From positions 13,968,001 through 14,032,000 of the forward strand of contig JAZBRS010000049.1 in assembly GCA_037176725.1 (NCBI GenBank): a stretch of 64,000 nt of DNA, given 5' to 3'. Below the pieces are notes generated by a model, which worked only from the letters and a program-made list of their open reading frames with translations, made no database searches and was not told where the DNA came from. Source of the DNA: Posidonia oceanica (taxonomy: Eukaryota > Streptophyta > Magnoliopsida > Alismatales > Posidoniaceae). This document shows, one piece after another, positions 1 through 8,370 of the stretch (positions are counted from its first letter, which is position 1; each line of letters begins with the position of its first letter). The position numbers were made by a program, and so were the translations under genes.

Positions 1-2712
1 AATGCAATGCAGGGGTTCAGGAGGACAGACCTGGAAATCCGGGAGCCTGATCTGAAATCTGTCTAGTCCATGCTGAAGAGCGCTTCGCTGCGGTCGCCTG
101 GGCAGCTTACTTGAGAAGATCCAACGGTCGGATTGGAAGATAACGCAGCTCCAAGGCAGAAGGGCCAGAACAGGGGAGAAGAACAGATCTAGGTGCTCAG
201 GAGGTCCTAGGGATGTGCAAAAAGGTCCTCCCAAGTGAAAGGGAGCTAAAAGTGCTTGGTGTGTGCAAGAAGATGCTAGAATGCAAGACTAAATGAATGC
301 AGGATGCATGCAAAAGCAAGAAAAAGCAAAGAGAAGAAACTGGGAAAAACCAGGATTTCAGAAGGCATTTTGAAAAAGAAAGGGGCTAAAAATGCAAATT
401 TTCCAGAAAACAGGGGTCTATAGGAGAGGGTTTTGAAAACAGGAGAGAGCAGGGCTTTGTTTTGTAAAAAGCTAGGCTCAGAAAGCTGCTTTGGAAAGAG
501 GGTATGCTTTAGAAGAAGTTTTGAAAGCAGAAAGGGATCAGAAAGCAATTTTGGAAAAACTGGGGTCTAAAATGCAAATTTTCCAGAAAACAAGGTTCTG
601 GGGAGTCTGGGAATACTAGTGGAGGGTCTGCATGCAATTTGGTAGGCATAGGAGCTAAGATGCAAGCTAGGGGCAAAATGGTCTATTCACATGATTTTTC
701 AAAAGATGCAAGGACCTATGCGTGATTTTTAAACCATGCAGGGGCTAAAAATGCTATTTAGTATGGAAAACATGCTCTGAAAATCAAATAATAGGACTGC
801 AGTGTAATTTTTAAAAAGAACAGGGTCAAAAATGCAATGCAGTATGCTAAAAATGCATGCATGAGTTACTGTCCATTTAAAATGGACCTAAATGCAAATA
901 TGCAAAAACAGAGGGGAGAGAAATGCAATGCAGTATGCAAAATAAGAAATAACAGCTAAGTTCCTACAGTGCATGGACCTACATGCAAAAACAGAAACAT
1001 GCAGGGACTTAGAATGCAATGCAGTATGGTAAAATGCAAGTAAATAAATGAACTGGTTTAGTGCAGGACTTAAGTGCAAAAATCGAAAACAGAGGGGCTA
1101 AAATGCAAAATATTATAACAGCACAGCACAGTAAATGGACCAAATTGCAAATACTGAAAACCATAAACAGATTATGCAATTTAATATGATTTTGATTTAA
1201 AAACACAGCAGATTAAATGAAATAAGGACTGGAATGTAAAATGACAGAAACTTAAACCAAATATGCAATATTTACTTAAAAACTTTAGCTAGAATAAAAT
1301 AAACGCACAGTAACAGCTCTGGCGCCATGGGCACTGTAGCAGCAAGCTGCCGGCGCCCATGAACGCCGACACAGGGAGCTTGGAGACGCGCAGACTGGCG
1401 GAGGTGCTGCTCCTGGGGCCGACGGAGGCAGGGCGACGATCGGCGAGGGACGACGATGCCTGGAACGCGCCGGAATGCTCACCGGAGGTCTGCAGGACTT
1501 CTGGAACTCGGTCCGACCACTCGACGCAACGGAGCTGCGTTCTGAAGACCGGAGGAGTCTCCTGCCGTCTGCGCGGAGCTCCGGGGATCGCCGGGGTCGA
1601 GTTCCGCTGGCTGGAGCGTCGTGATGTCCGGAGAACGTCGCCGGAGAAGAAGAGTCTGACCGGAGCTTGACTCGGAGCAGGAAGGCCGGAAAGACTATTC
1701 TAGAGGGCAGGGAAGCAAGAGAAGAAGAAGAGGAAGCTAAGGGATGCAATGGTTACCTTTTTCCGCGCCTGGGATGTCCTCCCGACGTCGGCGGCTTCAG
1801 CAGTCGCCGGTGAAGGCCGTCCGGTCGCTGCGGGCGGCGTCCGTCGCTCGCGAAGGTTGGAGTGGCTTCAGAACGTCCCTCTGGTGCTTCCCAGGTGGTC
1901 AGACGGAAGCTTCGCAGCTCGGGTGGTGATTCGGCTGGTTTGGGTTCACAGGTGACAGCCGGAGGCCGGGGGAGGTGTCTGCTGCTCGTCGGCTCGGATG
2001 GAGCCCTCCGGAAGGTTGCTGGAAGTCTGGCGAGCGACGTTGGATGCTTGGAGAGGGGTTCTGGAAGGCGTGGAAGAGGTTTGGGAGTTGGGTCAAATTT
2101 TGGTCTGAAGATGGTCCAGGTGTTTGGAGTGGAGTTCTCGGTCTGTGGTGAGCGGTTGGGTTCGAGGCCGGAGGCTTTGGAAAGGAGATGGCTTGGGGAT
2201 TATCTGGGTGGATTTTGGGAGGCAATGGTGGACTGGAGTGATGGGAATTGCCGAAGGGAAGGAGTTGGGTTTCAGGTGGCTTCAGGTGGTGTTTCAGAGG
2301 GTGATTGGGTGGTGAAAAGGCAATGGGAAATCGGGGGATGAAGGCTGGCTGTTGGGTGAAGTTGGGGGAGGAATTGGGAGAAGGATGAAGGCTTGGACGA
2401 GACTTGGTTTACTGGAAGAGGTGAAGGAAGTTTTTCTGAATTTGGGAAGGAATGGGAGAGGTTCTGAGGAGTGGGAAATGGCATGGGATCTGGGTTCTTC
2501 TCCGGGATGCCAAGAACGTCCTCAAGCTCTACTCTCACTGCTCTCTTTTTTCTGGAAATTGGGAGGTGAAGAGGAGAAGGAGGAGGGTCGCACAGGTGGG
2601 AAGAAGGTGGAATTGCTCTCTGGTTTGCTCTCCACTCTCTGGTTTTCTGGTGGTCTCTCGTTGCTTGCTTGCTCATTGATGGTTGCTGATCCAGTTGAAG
2701 GAATGAACGGGA

Positions 2713-2724
2713 GGCTTTTTATCC
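2713..2724 (-). promoter_or_regulatory. Putative LTR TATA box (GGATAAAAAGCC)
   Basis: On the minus strand this reads GGATAAAAAGCC, about 1.9 kb inside the LTR. Equivalent boxes occur at 22629-22640 (same element), 42800-42811 (element D) and 55134-55147 (solo LTR) at corresponding LTR positions. Conservation between diverged LTRs supports a core promoter; the start of transcription is not determined. Confidence 0.5.
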
Positions 2725-4533
2725 AGAGCTGCTGCTGCTGGGCGCGAGTTGGGAATTCAAACTCGGCCGGCGATTACTGCAGCGGAGGGGACGGGGCGAC
2801 CGGCTCCGGATTTGGTGCTGAGATGGAGGAGACGGCGGGCTGCTGTAGACGATCTGATGGAGAGGGAGAGCTTGAAATTTAAAAAGGAGAGGGAGGACTG
2901 TGCAGCGAGCTCGCGGGAAGAAGCTGGTGGAAATGCTGAGGAAGGAGGAAGAAGAAGGAGGAGTAGGAAGCGAGCCGGACTGCTGCGGGCCGAGAAAAAA
3001 GAAAGAAAAAAGAAAAAAAGAAGAAACGGGCCGGATTGAGCCCAGTAAGGAAAGAAAGAAAGAAAGAAAGAAAGAAGGGAGAAAGAAAGAGAGGGTAGAA
3101 TGGGGAAATAAAATAGGTAAAAATAAACTAAAAATAAGTAAAAATATTAGAAGAGTTTTGCTGTAGGTTATGATTTTAATTAAGATTTTTAATGGTCATT
3201 TTGAGTTGATTAATGTGTCTTGGGCTTGATTAGGGTTTTGGTTTTGGTTTTGCTTTTAATTTGTTTTCACTTGATTAGATGTTTGTTAATCCCTTTTTAA
3301 ATTATTTTAAAAATTGTATTTCCCTTGTTGGACACTTAGAATATTGATTAGGATTTTTTAGGATTTATTTTCCTATTGATCAGGGTTGGTTTTAGGTTTT
3401 TAAGTTGTAGTCTTCTTAGGGTTTTTCCTTCTTAAGTCTTTTAAGTTATGTTTTGATTTTTATTTTGTTGATTTTTCTTGAAGTTTTTAGTTGGATTTTT
3501 CTGGTTTGATAGGGTGTTTTTTAAGTCTTTCAGATGTGTTTTTATTTTCTTTTTTTAATTAAGTTTTTAACTTGTTTTTCTTATGTTTATTAGGTTAAGT
3601 CTTTTGCCTTCTTTAATTACTTGTTTTAGTATTTGATTTTTTAATTCTTCTTTTTTAGGGTTTGTTTTTTAATTATTTTAGTGGGGTTTTTACTTTTGCT
3701 GGGTTTAGATCTCATTTTAGTTTTTTCCTTGATTTTTCAGTGTTTTCTTTTGATTTGTTTTGCATTTTTTAGTTTGCATGTTTGGTTTTTCTTTTAACTT
3801 GATTTAGTTAAGTTTAAGTTGTTAATTGCTTGTTTAACATTTTTTAATTGTTTTTCTTAGGGTTCTGATTTGTTTCTCTTGTGTTTTGAGATTTTACAGA
3901 TTTTTATGGGTTTTTGTGGATTTTTGCAAAAAGGAGAAAAGGAAAAGAGAAGGGGGAAAGAAATGGAAGAAAGAGGGAGATAAAAGGAAAAAGGATAGGT
4001 TGGAGGAAAACGATTTTTAAAAATTCAGAAAAAGTGTTAAAAATAAAGTAAAAATAGGGATAAGATAGAGGAAGGATAGAAGCACAGAGGGGGCCCACAG
4101 CCAGACCAGAAAAAGGATAGGAAAGGGATGAAAAGAGAGATGATAATCAGGAGAGAGAGAGGAGAGAGAAAATGATAATCCCGGAGAGAGAAAAGGATAA
4201 TTTGGGTGAAAGAGGGTCTTAAGGGTCTCGGAATGGGGTGGAAATTGGTGAGTGGGTAGTCTAGGATTTGAAGTGTTGGGTCCGAAGTTTTGGTTTGATT
4301 CTAAGGAGGTTTTGGAGGGGTTTCAAGGTGTAGAAAAGGGGTAGTTTCTCCTAGGTTTTCTAGGGTTTTCAAGGATGGGTTGGGTTTGGAAATTTCTAGG
4401 TCTTTGGGTAGGTTTGTTGAGTGGATAGTGGTGGGTTTTCCTACGAATTTTGGTTAGGTTTTGAGGTTGGGAAGGGGGGTAAAGGTTTAGGTCAAAATGG
4501 GCTGTTTTTGAAGGGTAGAGAGGAGGATTAGGG

Positions 4534-4542
4534 TTAGGGTTT
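4534..4542 (-). promoter_or_regulatory. Telo-box-like motif AAACCCTAA in U3
   Basis: The sense strand carries AAACCCTAA about 70 nt inside the LTR, and the same word occurs at 53294-53302 in the solo LTR. Telo-boxes are known plant promoter elements; function here is inference only. Confidence 0.3.
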
Positions 4543-4597
4543 GGTTGGGGTTTGATCCAGCAATTACCAGGAGGGCTCCAAGGGTCCAGGCCTGCCA

Positions 4598-4681
4598 AGA
4601 TGGGGTGTCAACAGATGCCCCTCCCTGAGCGAGGGCAAGCGGAGCGCGACCGCTGCTCAGGGTTGACAAGACACCCCATCT
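4598..4681. repeat. Inverted repeat spanning the 3' LTR edge and polypurine tract
   Basis: AGATGGGGTGTC (4598-4609, the LTR tip) pairs with GACACCCCATCT (4670-4681), 12 of 12 bases. A nested stem pairs CCCTGAGC (4623-4630) with GCTCAGGG (4655-4662). The outer stem recurs at the same place in elements C (33779-33858) and D (from about 44538). It places the polypurine tract in a potential hairpin. Confidence 0.8.
4614..4626 (-). other. Polypurine tract of element A
   Basis: The sense strand reads AGGGAGGGGCATC immediately before the TGTTGACACC that opens the 3' LTR. This is the position and composition of a plus-strand DNA primer. Confidence 0.8.
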
Positions 4682-4715
4682 GACCGGCGGGAGCAGCGGG
4701 TTGCTATGGGCGTGA

Positions 4716-4750
4716 GCTACTTATTCGGTGGATGCACCGAAGATCGTAGC
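4716..4750 (-). other. Conserved hairpin next to the 3' LTR
   Basis: TTCGGTG (4724-4730) and CACCGAA (4735-4741) form a 7-bp stem with a 4-nt loop; GCTAC (4716-4720) and GTAGC (4746-4750) can extend it. Element C has TTCGGCG/CGCCGAA (33903-33920), a compensated change. Element D has TTCGGCG/CACCGAA (44663-44680), a wobble intermediate on the sense strand. Confidence 0.65.
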
Positions 4751-5169
4751 CCGTTGCCGCAATGCAAAATGCCAGTGCAGATGGATGCTGTGCTGTGTGT
4801 GATATGCTAAATGCAATGCAAGAGTTAGTATAAAAGTTAGTGCAGCTATAAGAAAATGCTGATGCTGTGCAAGTAATGCTGATGATGCCAAAGTGATATG
4901 CAGTGCTAGCTAAGAAAGTGCTGAGATGATGCAAAGAAAATGATAAAAGGCGCGATGTGGTGCGAATGTCCGGCAGGGAGGCCAGACTTGCACGACAAAG
5001 CGAGAGGAAACAGGGTGCAGCTGGTCCCCGCCCGGGGAGCAAGCTAGCAGGAGAGAAGGGTGCGAGGGGAGAGAGGCCACCTCTCCTATCGCAGAAAGGG
5101 GGTGCGTGACTTCGTCTTCCTGGGACAAGGTCACGCCGAAAAGGAGAAAAAAATGATAAGGTGACGGGC
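4751..5169. other. Element A 3' non-coding stretch without clear repeats
   Basis: Similar sequence follows the polypurine tract in elements C and D, so it is part of the element. I see no ORF shared by the copies and no array here; it leads into the hairpin array. Copies of the words GATGCTGATG and AATGCAATGC give it low complexity. Confidence 0.5.
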
Positions 5170-6180
5170 TTATCGTCCGGATAGTTTACGGTCCTATCAA
5201 CCGGGAGTGACAGTTTACGGTCCTGTCAACCGGAGCAGTTGTGAGTGATAGTTACTGGATATCAGCCGTATAACATGGTTGTGGGTGATAGTTTAGGAGT
5301 ATCAGCCTAACGACAGTTTACGGTCCTGTCAACCGGTGGATAGTTTACAGACCTATCAACTGGAGGATAGTTTACAGACCTATCAACTGGAAGCCACAAA
5401 CCATGAGGGATAGTTACTGGATATCAGCCATATAACGCAATGCCGGATAGTTTACAGTCTATCATCTGGAACGACAGTTTACGGTCCTGTCAACCGGCGG
5501 ATAGTTTACAGACCTATCAACTGGAGGATAGTTTACAGTCCTATCAACTGGAAACGGCATTGCGAGGGACAGTTACTGGATGTCAGCCGTATAACATGAT
5601 TGCGCGTGGTAGTTTACAGTCCTACCAACTGGTGGATAGTTTACAGACCTATCAACTGGAGCGACAGTTTACGGTCCTGTCAACCGGCGGATAGTTTACA
5701 GACCTATCAACTGAAAACGCGCAATGATGAGGGATAGTTACTGGATATCAGCCGTATAATGCAATTGCTGGTGATAGTTTAAGAGTATCAGCCTAACGAC
5801 AGTTTACGGTCCTGTCAACCGGTGGATAGTTTACAGACCTATCAACTGGAGGATAGTTTACAGACCTATCAACTGGAAACCGCAATTGCAAGGGACAGTT
5901 ACTGGATGTCAGCCGTATAACGTAATTGCACGCGATAGTTTACAGACCTATCAACTGGAGCGACAGTTTACGGTCCTGTCAACCGGTGGATAGTTTACAG
6001 ACCTATCAACTGGAAAAGTGCAATTACGAGGGACAGTTACTGGATGTCAGCCGTATAACACAACTGCGGGCCGACCATGGATCGACCAGAAGATAGTTTA
6101 GGAATATCAGCCTGAGATAGTTTCGGATATCAGCCTAGCACGAGTGATTGATAGATGATAGTTTCGGATATCAGCCTAGC
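5170..6180. repeat. Array of covarying hairpin/pseudoknot repeats
   Basis: About 19 copies of a 25-26 bp unit of the form GATAG-TTTA-CGGT-C-CTATC-A-ACCG, and 6 copies of a second unit of the form GATA-GTTA-CTGGA-TATC-AGCCGTA-TAAC. In the first, stem 1 appears as GATAG/CTATC, GACAG/CTGTC or GGTAG/CTACC, and stem 2, interleaved with it, as CGGT/ACCG or CAGT/ACTG. The commonest variant has CAGA/ACTG, so one of its four pairs is lost. Interleaving makes this an H-type pseudoknot. Blocks are bracketed by complementary words, for example GTAATTGCAC (5922-5931) with GTGCAATTAC (6018-6027). The array lies between the DUF7745-like gene and the 3' LTR. Confidence 0.85.
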
Positions 6181-6253
6181 ACGAGTGATTGATTGATTGA
6201 TAAGAGGGGGCAAGATCATGATGAGAATGATAAGATATCGGACTTATCGGCCG

Positions 6254-7140
6254 GCAAAGAGGGGATGAGGTAATGATGAGAAGTTGATCTAAAGAGGGGG
6301 GTGAGATCATGATGAGAAATTAATCTAAAGAGGGAGATGAGATCATGATGAGAAATTTAAACTAAAGAGGGGGATGAGATCATGATGAGAAGCTAAACTA
6401 AAGAGGGGGATGAGATCATGATGAGAAATTAAGCTAAAGAGGGGGATGAGATCATGATGAGAAATTAATCTAAAGAGGGGGATGAGATCATGATGAGAAG
6501 CTAAGCTAAAGAGGGGGATGAGATCATGATGAGAAGTTAATCTAAAGAGGGAGATGAGATCATGATGAGAAATTAAGCTAAAGAGGGGGATGAGATCATG
6601 ATGAGAAATTAAGCTAAAGAGGGGGATGAGATCATGATGAGAAATTAATCTAAAGAGGGGGATGAGATCATGATGAGAAGCTAAGCTAAAGAGGGGGATG
6701 AGATCATGATGAGAAGTTAATCTAAAGAGGGAGATGAGATCATGATGAGAAATTAAGCTAAAGAGGGGGATGAGATCATGATGAGAAATTAAGCTAAAGA
6801 GGGGGGAGAGATCATGATGAGAAGCTAAGCTAAAGAGGGGGATGAGATCATGATGAGAAGCTAAGCTAAAGAGGGGGATGAGATCATGATGAGAAGTTAA
6901 ACTTAAAGAGGGGGATGAGATCATGATGAGAGGTTAAGCTAAAGAGGGGGATGAGATCATGATGAGAAATTAAACTAAAGAGGGGGATGAGATCATGATG
7001 AGAAATTAAGCTAAAGAGGGGGATGAGATCATGATGAGAGATTAATCTAAAGAGGGGGATGAGATCATGATGAAAAATTAAACTAAAGAGGGGGATGAGA
7101 TCATGATGAGAAGTTAAGCTAAAGAGGGGGATGAGGGAAT
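6254..7140. repeat. 36-bp tandem array (about 23 copies)
   Basis: Head-to-tail units of 36 bp, each with the core GATGAGATCATGATGAG and the 8-bp palindrome ATCATGAT. Units vary at a short AAGCTAAGC/AAATTAATC segment. Because 36 is divisible by three, the reverse strand is open as a 12-residue repeat, but nothing suggests it is translated. Element D has a shorter related array (about 45880-46200) and element C has none. Confidence 0.9.
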
Positions 7141-7423
7141 GATGAGAATGATAAGATATCGGACTTATCGGTCGGCAAAGAAGGGGTAAGGGAATGATGA
7201 GAATGATAAGATATCGGACTTATCGGCCGGCAAAGAAGGGGTAAGGGAATGATGAGAAGAAATCATCCCATGACGCCAGGAACGTCATGGGGGAAAGAGG
7301 GAAGGAATGATACCAAGGGGCGATCAAAAGATGCCCCTAGTGTCGGGATGACACCACGGGTTGGCCAGCGCGTCCTTGGCATCGAAAGCAGAGAGTGATG
7401 ACAAGAGTGTCGTGCTTGTCAGA
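7141..7423. other. Hairpin-rich linker between arrays
   Basis: Holds two copies of GATAAG/CTTATC hairpins with flanking CGG/CCG complementarity, then a GTGTC (7340-7344) / GACAC (7350-7354) hairpin, and a segment shared with element D (46261-46440). No ORF is supported. Confidence 0.55.
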
Positions 7424-8060
7424 CGAGTAGTTTGGGATACCAGCCCGCAAGGGACTCAGTTGAGGGCGATCAGCTGGGGACTCAGCTGGGGATGACCAGC
7501 CGAGAAGAGTGTCAGGTTGACGGACCTTTCGCCGAGCAGTTTGGGGTGCCAGCCCGCAAGGGATTCAGCTGAGGGCGATCAGTTGGGGACTCAGCTGGGG
7601 TGACCAGCCGAGAAGAGTGTCAGGTTGACAGACCTTTCGCCGAGCAGTTTGGGGTGCCAGCCCGCAAGGGACTCAGCTGAGGGCGATCAGCTGGGGACTC
7701 AGCTGGGGTGACCAGCCGAGAAGAGTGTCAGGTTGACAGTCCTTTGGCCGAGCAGTTTGGGGTGCCAGCCCACAAGGGACTCAGCTGAGGGCGATCAGCT
7801 GGGGATGATCAGCTGGGGATGATGCCACAAGGCGACCAAAAGATGCCCCTGGTATCAGGATGATACCAGGGGATGGCCGATGCGCCCCTGGCATCAGGAT
7901 GTAAAGATAGATAAGCGAGTGGATGGATGATAGGTTGATGAATCCATCGCCGAGCAGTTTGGGGTGCCAGCCCGCAGGCGACTCAGCTGAGGATGAACAG
8001 TTGAGGAGGATGACAGGTTGACGGACCTTTCGCCGGGCAGTTTGGGGTGCCAGCCCGCAG
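7424..8060. repeat. About 108-bp tandem array with GCAGTTTGGGGTGC hairpins
   Basis: The word GAGCAGTTTGGGGTGCC recurs at about 7533, 7642 and 7750, so the period is 108-109 bp, followed by diverged copies near 7950 and 8035. Each unit has GCA/TGC or GTA/TAC stems with GGG/CCC pairing beyond them, CAGCTGGGG words, and AGGT/ACCT with CGG/CCG. A separate 11-bp hairpin, CCCCTGGTATC (7846-7856) with GATACCAGGGG (7862-7872), lies inside the region. Confidence 0.8.
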
Positions 8061-8370
8061 AGGACAGTGGTCCAGCCGGGGATGACCAGCTGGAGACGCC
8101 GGACGGCGGAGCTTGGTGTCGCGGGCCTGCAGATGCTTTGGGCTCCGGATTGGGTGTTGAGGACTTTGCCGCGCTGGGATGTCTGCAAGTCTGATTAGAG
8201 GGCCCAAGATAGTGATGATGATGATATGCAATGCGGCAAAGAGTCTTGATGTGCAAGCAGAAAGCAGAAACAGTTTCTATTGATATGATCTTGATAAGTA
8301 CAATGCCTACGGCAGGCCAGAAAAGTACAGCACAATTTGAAAGAAGACCACATGATGGTCGCACAAGGGC
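8061..8370 (-). other. 3' untranslated stretch following the DUF7745-like gene
   Basis: Unique sequence between the gene stop and the arrays, shared with B (from 33173), C (about 35850-36130) and D (46780-47091). No ORF is conserved among the copies. Confidence 0.5.

Larger units (their letters stand above)
1..4613 (-). repeat. Element A 3' LTR (partial, truncated by window edge)
   Basis: Aligns base for base with 19916-24531, the matching part of the 5' LTR; about 1.4 kb of its distal end is missing to the left. On the sense (minus) strand it starts TGTTGACACCCCATC at 4613. From there inward it holds a telo-box-like motif, purine-rich tracts (about 3900-4230), an A-rich stretch on the sense strand (about 3100-3900), a TATA-like box (2713-2724), a GC-rich 1 kb (about 1320-2400) and an array of degenerate units rich in ATGCAA (about 330-1290). 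Short ORFs in it are not supported as genes. Confidence 0.95.

Noticed and set aside
2272..2882. Overlapping ORFs of 134-176 residues in the LTR
   Set aside because: Both strands are open in a GC- and G-rich stretch, the D and solo LTRs do not keep the same proteins, and no domain is recognised.
4526..4545. Interstitial telomere repeat (TTAGGGTTAGGGTTT)
   Set aside because: Only two imperfect units inside the LTR and present in both LTR copies; treated as a telo-box-like word, not a telomere.
6343..6924. 193-residue ORF with a 12-residue repeat
   Set aside because: It is the translation of the 36-bp tandem array and has no counterpart in C or D.
6254..7140. Regular repeats resembling a CRISPR array
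   Set aside because: Repeats are directly adjacent with no unique spacers, no cas genes are present, and the context is a plant retrotransposon.
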